Source: Roseburia sp.
GTDB lineage: Bacteria > Bacillota > Clostridia > Lachnospirales > Lachnospiraceae
NCBI GenBank assembly: GCA_003483745.1
Contig: DMYD01000002.1
Location: 14,597-21,169, forward strand
Direction of reading: 5' to 3'
Length of the DNA: 6,573 bases
Shown here: positions 1-4,399 of the stretch, piece by piece
Layout of the letters: every line of letters begins with the position of its first letter
Position numbering within the stretch: the stretch's first letter is position 1
Made by a program: the position numbers and the translations under genes
The notes under the pieces: model-generated
The model's input: the letters and a program-made list of their open reading frames with translations, nothing else
Database searches by the model: none
What the model was told of the DNA's origin: nothing

Positions 1-469
1 CTTCTCTTGCATGCATATCTTCTTTTGTATACAACTCTTCTTCCACCGGCGGTTCCTCTGGCTGGCTTTCTCTCCACTCCCCAAAGTGCTCCATATCCAC
101 GGTAAGCGGCTCCCCCTCCGTCCAGCGGCTCATGAAAATACGTCCATCTTCGCTGCACAAAAAAATCCCGTCCATCTCAAAAAAACTGAGTGATGATGTC
201 GGTATATGCATTATTTTCATTGCTGTGGCAAAATCTCCAGCACCATTGCGGACGTCCATTTCTCCGATCAGGCTTCCCTCCATCTGATTACCCTGTTTGC
301 GAAACAGATAAACCCTGCAGTGCGTCTGCGCAGCATAGACACTACGCAGATGGATTTCAAGCCTGCACTCTTCTCCCCGCAGCTCGATCCTGGCAAATCC
401 CGTATTGCCTGCCTTTTTTGCATTTTCATACCCATATATATATGCAATAAACCGTTTCATTCCTGCCAT
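1..469 (-). CDS. Uncharacterised protein, 5' part only (runs off the left edge)
   Basis: The minus strand stays open from an ATG at 469 to base 1, giving 156 codons with no stop, so the 3' end is outside the window. The protein begins MAGMKRFIAYIYGYENAKKA. It has a basic, aromatic N-terminus, then a beta-rich stretch (FARIELRGEECRLEIHLRSV, then a CRVYLF segment), and ends in-window in an acidic, proline-containing segment (ESQPEEPPVEEELYTKED). I see no signal peptide or membrane segment, so it is probably cytoplasmic. It resembles, from memory and unchecked, a family of unknown function common in Lachnospiraceae (possibly the one catalogued as DUF6128). A weak GAGAG Shine-Dalgarno lies 7 to 8 bases before the ATG at 469; the ATG at 460 is an alternative. 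It follows the diguanylate cyclase gene on the same strand with a 127-bp gap and may be co-transcribed. That it is a real gene is fairly sure; its function is unknown. Confidence 0.75.
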   Translation of the reverse strand, partial: MAGMKRFIAYIYGYENAKKAGNTGFARIELRGEECRLEIHLRSVYAAQTHCRVYLFRKQGNQMEGSLIGEMDVRNGAGDFATAMKIMHIPTSSLSFFEMDGIFLCSEDGRIFMSRWTEGEPLTVDMEHFGEWRESQPEEPPVEEELYTKEDMHARE

Positions 470-596
470 AGGCAATCTCTCATCTCTGTTTTTGTTTTCT
501 TCTATTTGTATTCCGTTTTTTTATAAATTAGAACATAAACGATAACATCCATTGCCTGACGGTCTAAATATAACTACTTACTCTATCCTTTCATTT
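470..596. other. Intergenic gap, no confident signal
   Basis: This AT-rich gap lies between the diguanylate cyclase stop and the downstream minus-strand gene. I found no GC-rich hairpin with a T-tract and no convincing pair of promoter boxes. An AT-rich patch (TTTATAAA on the minus strand near 520-530) could serve as a -10 box, but no acceptable -35 box is correctly spaced. Read-through from the upstream gene is therefore plausible. Confidence 0.4.
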
Positions 597-2195
597 TCAT
601 TGGTATCCCACTTTTATTTCTCTCTTCTTTTGATACATTTTGTCATCTGCACGGGATCTGGTATCCTCGATATCCCGGTCTGTTTCCGGGTCAAACTCCG
701 CATAGCCATAGGCAATCTGTATCTGTGGTATTGCGTTTTTCGCATTAAACTCATCCTGTTCCTGCTTCATCTGCCGGAATAACTCTTCCATATCTGAAGG
801 ATTATTCCCATAGATCACAACGCAGAATTCATCTCCACCGATCCGGTAACAATTTCCACAATTTCCAAACACATGCAATATGATCCCCGCAGCATTTTGG
901 ATATATGCGTCTCCGGCTGCGTGCCCCATCGTATCATTGCACTGTTTTAAATTGTTAAGGTCAAAAACAACAATCTTCGCCTTCTTCGGCTGCCTGTTTA
1001 CCTTGATCCATTCATCATATGCATTCCGGTTATAGAGCTTCGTCAGCATATCTTTGGTTGCAAGTTCTTCATAGATCTGCAGCTTCTGCCCTGCATCCAC
1101 CTGCTCTGCCACTTGTCTGCATACTTCGACCGCAAAAATAATGATATAGATAAAAACACCATATATGTCATATATACTTGTCTGAAATGATCCGTAATAA
1201 AAGTGCAGCAGATCTGCCGCAAGCGTTCCCAGAAGAATAAACCCACCAACCACAACAACCCACAGATGACGGTGTACCTTCGTTTTTCTATACTCAGAAA
1301 TCAGCATGACTATCGTATAAAGCAGCGTTATCCCCAACAGGACATGTGTGACCGTGTACATCTGCCGGAAGCCTCGGATCCCGGCAAGCTGCAATATAAG
1401 CTGTACCGCCAGATTCAGATATGCCAGCGTGCAGATAATATCTGATCCCCACTTGTCCTCAATATCAAAGAATCCCTTGGTAAACCACACAAAGGAAGGC
1501 ACCATGAGTATCAGGGCTACCGCTGATACGAATACGATCTCAACTCTGACCGGAAACAGGATCAGAAGTGCGGCATCTGTCTCGTTCAGTGCCCAAGTTC
1601 CGGTCAGAAAGGAAAAAGTGCCAAAATGCAGCAGAGTCTGCTTCATTTTCATTCTGGTCCGTGCGATCAGCCACCACAGTACCATGAAGAAACCCAATAA
1701 TATCTCTAGCAGACAGATAAATGTTACCGGCATGGATCTGTACAACATTCCGCTATACATCTGGGTATACCCGCCGATTGAAAAATCAATTTGCTTTTGT
1801 CTGACCTCCGGATAGACCGCACGGATCATAACCTGGATCTGTTCTGCCCCGGATGGTATCCCGACATAATTCCACATAACTCCGGGTGACACCTTTGGCA
1901 TTGCCTGCTGCTGTCCGACATGATAGAGCAGCGTGTCATCAGCGTACACACTGACTTCCATATGCGCCGTATAAAAACGCAGACAGTCCCCTCCATCCTT
2001 TATCTTCTGTGCAGAAAATACAAACCTGCGGTTATCCTCATCTGTCTGGTATTCCCTGTCCGGAATAATGCTGCGGCAATATTTTTCCTGATGTTTGTTG
2101 TCAAAAAAACTCAATGATAAAATAACAACATGCAGAAAGACACACACTGCCACTATGATATAATATATCCTGCTCAAAATTGTCTTTACTTTCAA
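597..2195 (-). CDS. Membrane receptor diguanylate cyclase (7TM + GGDEF)
   Basis: A 532-aa protein predicted to make cyclic di-GMP from two GTP at the membrane. Residues 10-30 form a membrane anchor. Residues 31-150 form a beta-rich extracytoplasmic domain. Seven hydrophobic segments follow at about 155-176, 188-206, 212-236, 252-272, 282-300, 311-331 and 342-360, a layout like 7TMR-DISM receptors. A short linker leads to a GGDEF domain (about 378-525). The active-site motif is intact (RIGGDEF, GGDEF at 453-457). The metal/substrate residues D412, N420 and D421 and the GHxxGD motif (424-429) are present. The inhibitory I-site RxxD expected just before the signature is absent (GNCG instead), so product feedback may be missing. 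The start is TTG at 2195: a TAA stop lies in frame four codons upstream, and GGGAG precedes it by about 8 bases. It is transcribed divergently from perR. The ligand is unknown. Confidence 0.9.
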   Translation of the reverse strand: MKVKTILSRIYYIIVAVCVFLHVVILSLSFFDNKHQEKYCRSIIPDREYQTDEDNRRFVFSAQKIKDGGDCLRFYTAHMEVSVYADDTLLYHVGQQQAMPKVSPGVMWNYVGIPSGAEQIQVMIRAVYPEVRQKQIDFSIGGYTQMYSGMLYRSMPVTFICLLEILLGFFMVLWWLIARTRMKMKQTLLHFGTFSFLTGTWALNETDAALLILFPVRVEIVFVSAVALILMVPSFVWFTKGFFDIEDKWGSDIICTLAYLNLAVQLILQLAGIRGFRQMYTVTHVLLGITLLYTIVMLISEYRKTKVHRHLWVVVVGGFILLGTLAADLLHFYYGSFQTSIYDIYGVFIYIIIFAVEVCRQVAEQVDAGQKLQIYEELATKDMLTKLYNRNAYDEWIKVNRQPKKAKIVVFDLNNLKQCNDTMGHAAGDAYIQNAAGIILHVFGNCGNCYRIGGDEFCVVIYGNNPSDMEELFRQMKQEQDEFNAKNAIPQIQIAYGYAEFDPETDRDIEDTRSRADDKMYQKKREIKVGYQ

Positions 2196-2240
2196 ACTGC
2201 TTCTCCCTTACACTGCCATTTATTGTCAAAGCTATATGCC

Positions 2241-2268
2241 AATATACCACAAAACATTCGTTTATCAA
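2241..2268 (-). promoter_or_regulatory. Predicted sigma-A promoter of the diguanylate cyclase gene
   Basis: On the minus strand a -35 box TTGATA (2263-2268) and a -10 box TATATT (2241-2246) are separated by 16 bp. The start site would be near 2234, leaving a leader of about 40 nt before the TTG start codon. Prediction from sequence only. Confidence 0.6.
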
Positions 2269-2300
2269 AGATTAAAATGAAAAATCAAACCATCTTCATC

Positions 2301-2329
2301 TTGACATTTTTTCTCTGTGATTATATAAT
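2301..2329 (+). promoter_or_regulatory. Consensus sigma-A promoter of perR
   Basis: A perfect -35 box TTGACA (2301-2306) and a perfect -10 box TATAAT (2324-2329) are separated by exactly 17 bp. The start site is expected near 2336, inside the palindromic operator. Such a strong core promoter suggests that expression is held down by a repressor. Confidence 0.85.
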
Positions 2330-2334
2330 AATTT

Positions 2335-2349
2335 TAGTAACAATTACTA
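2335..2349. promoter_or_regulatory. Candidate PerR autoregulatory operator
   Basis: TAGTAACAATTACTA is a perfect 6-3-6 inverted repeat (TAGTAA and TTACTA around CAA). It begins 6 bp after the perR -10 box and covers the expected start site, where a bound repressor would block transcription. Its core, AGTAA-N3-TTACT, recurs at the rubrerythrin promoter. Against the Bacillus PerR box TTATAATNATTATAA it matches about 10 of 14 defined positions. That PerR binds here is inference. Confidence 0.65.
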
Positions 2350-2370
2350 TTATCAAGAAAGGATGGTAAT

Positions 2371-2763
2371 ATGCTGAAACGAAGTAAGCAGCGGGAATCC
2401 ATCAAGAAGTTTCTCATCTCGCGTTATGACCACCCTACCGCAGAGACCGTCTATATGAATATCAAGGAAGAATTTCCGAATATCAGTCTCGGTACGGTAT
2501 ACCGCAATCTGTCATTACTGGCAGATATCGGTGAGATCCAGAAACTGTCCACCGGAATTGGACCTGATCGTTTTGACGGTAATCCAAAGCCGCATTACCA
2601 TTTTATCTGTAAGGAATGCGGGAGCGTTCTGGATTTAAATGTAACGGGACTGGATCATATCAATGTTCTTGCCGCACAGGACTTTGACGGTGAGATTGAA
2701 GGACATGTGACTTATTTTTACGGAAAATGCCCTTCCTGTAAAGCCAAAAGACAGACTTCCTGA
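2371..2763 (+). CDS. perR: PerR-type peroxide-sensing repressor (Fur family)
   Basis: A 130-aa Fur-family metalloregulator, predicted to repress peroxide-defence genes until metal-catalysed oxidation inactivates it. An N-terminal winged helix (about 1-65; recognition helix NISLGTVYRNL at 37-47) precedes the dimerisation/metal domain. All five regulatory-site ligands of PerR can be placed by alignment with B. subtilis PerR (offset 16): H21, D69, H75, H77 and D88. D88 is Asp, as in PerR, where Fur usually has Glu. The structural zinc site is complete (C80, C83, C120, C123). The protein is slightly short at the N-terminus compared with about 145 aa in Bacillus. The ATG at 2371 has GAAAGGAT 6 to 8 bases upstream. 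It sits 183 bp before a rubrerythrin gene, a typical PerR target in clostridia, and its own promoter carries the same operator, implying autoregulation. Fur or Zur is less likely given D88 and the neighbour. Confidence 0.9.
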   Translation: MLKRSKQRESIKKFLISRYDHPTAETVYMNIKEEFPNISLGTVYRNLSLLADIGEIQKLSTGIGPDRFDGNPKPHYHFICKECGSVLDLNVTGLDHINVLAAQDFDGEIEGHVTYFYGKCPSCKAKRQTS

Positions 2764-2775
2764 TCATTTTTCCCC

Positions 2776-2824
2776 AAAAAACTTCTAAAATAACATAAAA
2801 TAATGTTGACAAAAAGAAGTTTTT
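2776..2824 (+). repeat. AT-rich inverted repeat after perR, overlapping the next promoter
   Basis: AAAAACTTCT (2777-2786) is perfectly complemented by AGAAGTTTTT (2815-2824) across a 28-nt loop that contains the -35 box of the rubrerythrin promoter. It could act as a weak perR terminator, but the stem is AT-rich and the T-run is part of the stem, so some perR-rubrerythrin read-through is likely. It may equally be incidental. Confidence 0.35.
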
Positions 2825-2834
2825 CATTTAAAAT
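2806..2834 (+). promoter_or_regulatory. Sigma-A promoter of the rubrerythrin gene
   Basis: A perfect -35 box TTGACA (2806-2811) and a -10 box TAAAAT (2829-2834) are separated by 17 bp. The expected start site near 2841 falls at the centre of the palindromic operator. The resulting 5' leader is about 105 nt and includes a 12-bp inverted repeat. Confidence 0.8.
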
Positions 2835-2851
2835 CAGTAATAGTTACTGAT
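2833..2851. promoter_or_regulatory. Candidate PerR operator at the rubrerythrin promoter
   Basis: ATCAGTAATAGTTACTGAT is a perfect 8-3-8 inverted repeat. It overlaps the last two bases of the -10 box and covers the start site. It shares the core AGTAA-N3-TTACT with the perR operator at 2335-2349. A repressor bound here would block polymerase directly. PerR as the binding protein is inferred from the shared site, the adjacent gene and the known PerR control of rubrerythrins in clostridia. Confidence 0.7.
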
Positions 2852-2867
2852 ATCAATTTAAAGCACA

Positions 2868-2906
2868 CAGTAATAGATTTCAAATAAGCGGGGAAATCTA
2901 TTACAG
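2868..2906 (+). repeat. Inverted repeat in the rubrerythrin 5' leader
   Basis: GTAATAGATTTC (2870-2881) and GAAATCTATTAC (2893-2904) form a perfect 12-bp stem with an 11-nt loop; one more pair (2868/2906) is possible after an A-A mismatch. It lies about 30 bp after the start site and ends 42 nt before the ATG. No T-run follows, so it is not a classical terminator. The left arm repeats CAGTAATAG from the operator, so it may be an auxiliary operator or an RNA-stabilising hairpin. Confidence 0.55.
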
Positions 2907-2946
2907 CAGACAAATAACATTTTTCAAAGAAAAGGAGATTAAAATT

Positions 2947-3489
2947 ATGGCAAAGTATGTATGTACAGTATGTGGTTATGTTTATGAAGGCGATGCAGCT
3001 CCGGAGATCTGCCCGGTATGTAAAGCTCCGGCTGAAAAGTTCAAATTGCAGGAAGGTGAGAAAGTATGGGCTGCTGAGCACGTAGTTGGTGTTGCAAAAG
3101 GAGTAAGTGAGGATATCGTATCCGATTTAAGAGCAAACTTCGAGGGTGAGTGCTCTGAGGTTGGTATGTATCTTGCAATGGCTCGTGTTGCTTACCGTGA
3201 AGGTTACCCGGAAGTTGGTTCCTACTATGAGAAAGCTGCATGGGAAGAGGCAGAACACGCTGCAAAATTCGCAGAACTGCTCGGTGAAGTTGTAACAGAC
3301 AGCACCAAAAAGAACCTTCAGATGAGAGTTGACGCTGAGAACGGTGCAACAGCAGGAAAAACTGATCTTGCAAAACGTGCAAAAGCTGCAAACCTTGATG
3401 CAATCCATGATACCGTTCATGAGATGGCACGCGATGAGGCTAGACACGGAAAAGCATTTGAAGGACTGTTGAACAGATACTTCGGTTAA
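2947..3489 (+). CDS. Reverse rubrerythrin (rubredoxin domain first, then diiron domain)
   Basis: A 180-aa cytoplasmic peroxide-scavenging protein that reduces hydrogen peroxide to water at a diiron centre, fed with electrons through its rubredoxin iron. The rubredoxin domain is N-terminal (about 1-36; CxxC pairs C6/C9 and C22/C25), the reverse of classical rubrerythrin. The ferritin-like four-helix domain (about 50-178) carries likely iron ligands in FEGE (E66/E68), EEAEH (E101, H104), E131 and HEMARDEARH (E159, E164, H167). Length and order match the clostridial reverse rubrerythrins of the C. acetobutylicum type, which are PerR-repressed and strongly induced by oxygen. AAAGGAG ends 9 nt before the ATG at 2947. 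Codons are dominated by a few triplets (for example GCA, GAA, GTT, AAA), consistent with high expression. It follows perR, has its own operator-controlled promoter and ends at a strong terminator. The NADH/rubredoxin reductase partner is not in the window. Confidence 0.93.
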   Translation: MAKYVCTVCGYVYEGDAAPEICPVCKAPAEKFKLQEGEKVWAAEHVVGVAKGVSEDIVSDLRANFEGECSEVGMYLAMARVAYREGYPEVGSYYEKAAWEEAEHAAKFAELLGEVVTDSTKKNLQMRVDAENGATAGKTDLAKRAKAANLDAIHDTVHEMARDEARHGKAFEGLLNRYFG

Positions 3490-3521
3490 TCTTTAAACCG
3501 CATAGACAATAAGCATTTCAT

Positions 3522-3558
3522 AGGATAGACAGTTGTCAGCTGTCTATCCTTTTCGTTT
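3522..3558 (+). terminator. Intrinsic terminator of the rubrerythrin gene
   Basis: AGGATAGACAG (3522-3532) and CTGTCTATCCT (3540-3550) form a perfect 11-bp stem with a 7-nt loop, followed by TTTCGTTT. It lies about 33 bp after the stop codon. The convergent minus-strand gene ends at 3578, so the hairpin may also slow that transcript, but there is no clear T-run on that side. Confidence 0.85.
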
Positions 3559-3577
3559 GAAAATCAATATATATACT

Positions 3578-4000
3578 TTATGCCGGTTCCCCAAGTATGA
3601 TCCGTATCAGGTTTTTATCCAGCATGATCGTCCGGTTCCACGGGTTCACAATAATTCCCTTTGCCCCTTCTGCGGCAAGTACCGCGCGGAATGCCTGCTC
3701 AATTCCTGTTAAAAATGTAGACATTACACTCCCGCTTCCCTTTAATTCTTCCTCAAAACTGGTAAATGCCGCCCACCAGCTATTGCCGTCCGGCGTCTGC
3801 ACTGCCTGTATCTGCATCTGGTTCCCGCCCGTCGGCGGTTCCACCGCTACGATAAACTGACCGCCCTCTTTCATGCGTCTGCGTATCACTGTCAGGGTAT
3901 GCGCTAACATCTCTTCGCTTGCCTCCTGCTGCAGTGCCGCGATTGCGGTTTCTATTTTTTCATTTCCCTGTAATCCCTCATCGATTTTATTGTTATCCAT
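3578..4000 (-). CDS. SseB-family protein of unknown function
   Basis: A 140-aa soluble protein with no signal peptide or membrane segment. The first 45 residues are helical and charged (about 14-44). A beta/alpha SseB-type N-domain follows: a strand with FIVAVEPP (49-56), the core SWWAAFTSFEEE (74-85), a helix with TFLTGIEQAFRAVL (95-108), and the family's closing strand GIIVNPWNRTIMLDKNLIRIIL (115-136). SseB proteins are widespread in Firmicutes but their biochemical role is not established; the name comes from an E. coli serine-sensitivity phenotype. GGAG lies 5 nt before the ATG at 4000. It converges on the rubrerythrin gene, with only 77 bp between their stops and the shared hairpin region. 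A separate promoter (4125-4153) precedes it, and a tiny ORF lies in its leader. Family call fairly sure, function unknown. Confidence 0.8.
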   Translation of the reverse strand: MDNNKIDEGLQGNEKIETAIAALQQEASEEMLAHTLTVIRRRMKEGGQFIVAVEPPTGGNQMQIQAVQTPDGNSWWAAFTSFEEELKGSGSVMSTFLTGIEQAFRAVLAAEGAKGIIVNPWNRTIMLDKNLIRIILGEPA

Positions 4001-4069
4001 AAAAGCTCCATTTCTATATGTAAAAAATTTTATTTTTTATACTATTGCCACTTGATTCAACTGATTATT

Positions 4070-4099
4070 TTACAACCACTTTTGTTTTATCTGTTTCAT
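4070..4099 (-). CDS. Possible 9-residue leader ORF upstream of the SseB-like gene
   Basis: Within the predicted leader of the SseB-like transcript, an ATG at 4099 encodes MKQIKQKWL followed by TAA. AAAAGGGAGAG lies upstream, with GGGAG 8 nt from the ATG, a stronger ribosome site than that of the main gene. The peptide is basic. It may be a regulatory leader, a small peptide or chance. No attenuator-like hairpin with a T-run follows; only an AT-only inverted repeat (4022-4038) is present. Confidence 0.3.
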   Translation of the reverse strand: MKQIKQKWL

Positions 4100-4124
4100 A
4101 AGCTGCTCTCCCTTTTCCCTACAT

Positions 4125-4153
4125 ATTATACCCTCCAATTTTCCTTTTCACAA
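4125..4153 (-). promoter_or_regulatory. Predicted sigma-A promoter of the SseB-like gene
   Basis: On the minus strand a -35 box TTGTGA (4148-4153) and a perfect -10 box TATAAT (4125-4130) are 17 bp apart. The start site would be near 4118, giving a long leader of about 118 nt before the ATG at 4000 that contains the small ORF. Confidence 0.65.
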
Positions 4154-4176
4154 TCTGCTTTTCGCCGCACAGGGAC

Positions 4177-4296
4177 AAAGAGTCACTTGCGAGTTACGAG
4201 TGAACAGTAACACTTGCGCCTCTTTCGCGCCCGGGCGGTGCTGTTTACAGCAAACTTCTTCTCTGCGAAGTGCACATCCCGCCCGGAGGGCTTTTT
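4177..4296. other. GC-rich structured intergenic element
   Basis: This gene-free stretch has nested complementarity. AAAGAG (4177-4182) pairs with CTCTTT (4220-4225) and encloses two direct CACTTGCG copies (4184-4191, 4211-4218) and a GTTAC/GTAAC pair. CCGGGCGG (4231-4238) pairs with CCGCCCGG (4279-4286) and encloses two small hairpins (4239-4252 and 4254-4271), a three-way-junction layout. On the plus strand it ends in GGGC plus five T (4288-4296). It looks like a palindromic intergenic repeat or a structured RNA. I recognise no named RNA family, and no plus-strand promoter is evident. Confidence 0.4.
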
Positions 4297-4330
4297 CATT
4301 CATAGGACGTAATTTCCTATGAATGAAAAA
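4292..4330. repeat. Perfect 16-bp palindrome with 7-nt loop
   Basis: TTTTTCATTCATAGGA (4292-4307) and its exact complement (4315-4330) flank CGTAATT. The T-run is on the 5' arm and the A-run on the 3' arm on both strands, the opposite of a normal terminator. It abuts the structured element on one side and shares its A-run with the kinase terminator on the other. It could be a protein-binding site, a small repeat element or an RNA hairpin. Confidence 0.6.
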
Positions 4331-4362
4331 AGCATGGCATCCCTCTGGACAACCATGCTTTT
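4326..4362 (-). terminator. Intrinsic terminator of the histidine kinase gene
   Basis: Read on the minus strand, AAAAGCATGG (4362-4353) and CCATGCTTTT (4337-4328) form a 10-bp stem around a 15-nt loop. Six consecutive T (4331-4326) close and follow it. It lies 38 bp after the kinase stop codon. Confidence 0.75.
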
Positions 4363-4399
4363 GGGTTATTGTTCACACCTGTAGTGCAACTTCCAACAA

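Noticed and set aside
190..526. Plus-strand open frames in 11-526
   Set aside because: The minus strand carries a coherent protein with a plausible start here; the plus-strand translations are low-complexity and lack credible ribosome sites.
465..718. 14-bp repeat GCCATAGGCAATCT at 465-478 and 705-718
   Set aside because: One copy is coding sequence of the cyclase (the IAYG residues) and the other spans the start of the next gene. There is no extended similarity or array, so it is probably chance.
2241..2349. PerR control of the divergent diguanylate cyclase gene
   Set aside because: The palindrome is about 67 bp upstream of that gene's -35 box, too far for simple repression, and no second copy lies near its start site.
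2852..2946. Riboswitch in the rubrerythrin leader
   Set aside because: Only one simple hairpin is present, with no recognisable aptamer core and no terminator or sequestered ribosome site.
4237..4252. GGTGCTGTTTACAGC resembles the 5' end of bacterial SRP (4.5S) RNA
   Set aside because: Only about 11 bases agree. The conserved GGAAGC-type apical motif and the expected long hairpin do not follow, so it is a chance match within a local hairpin.
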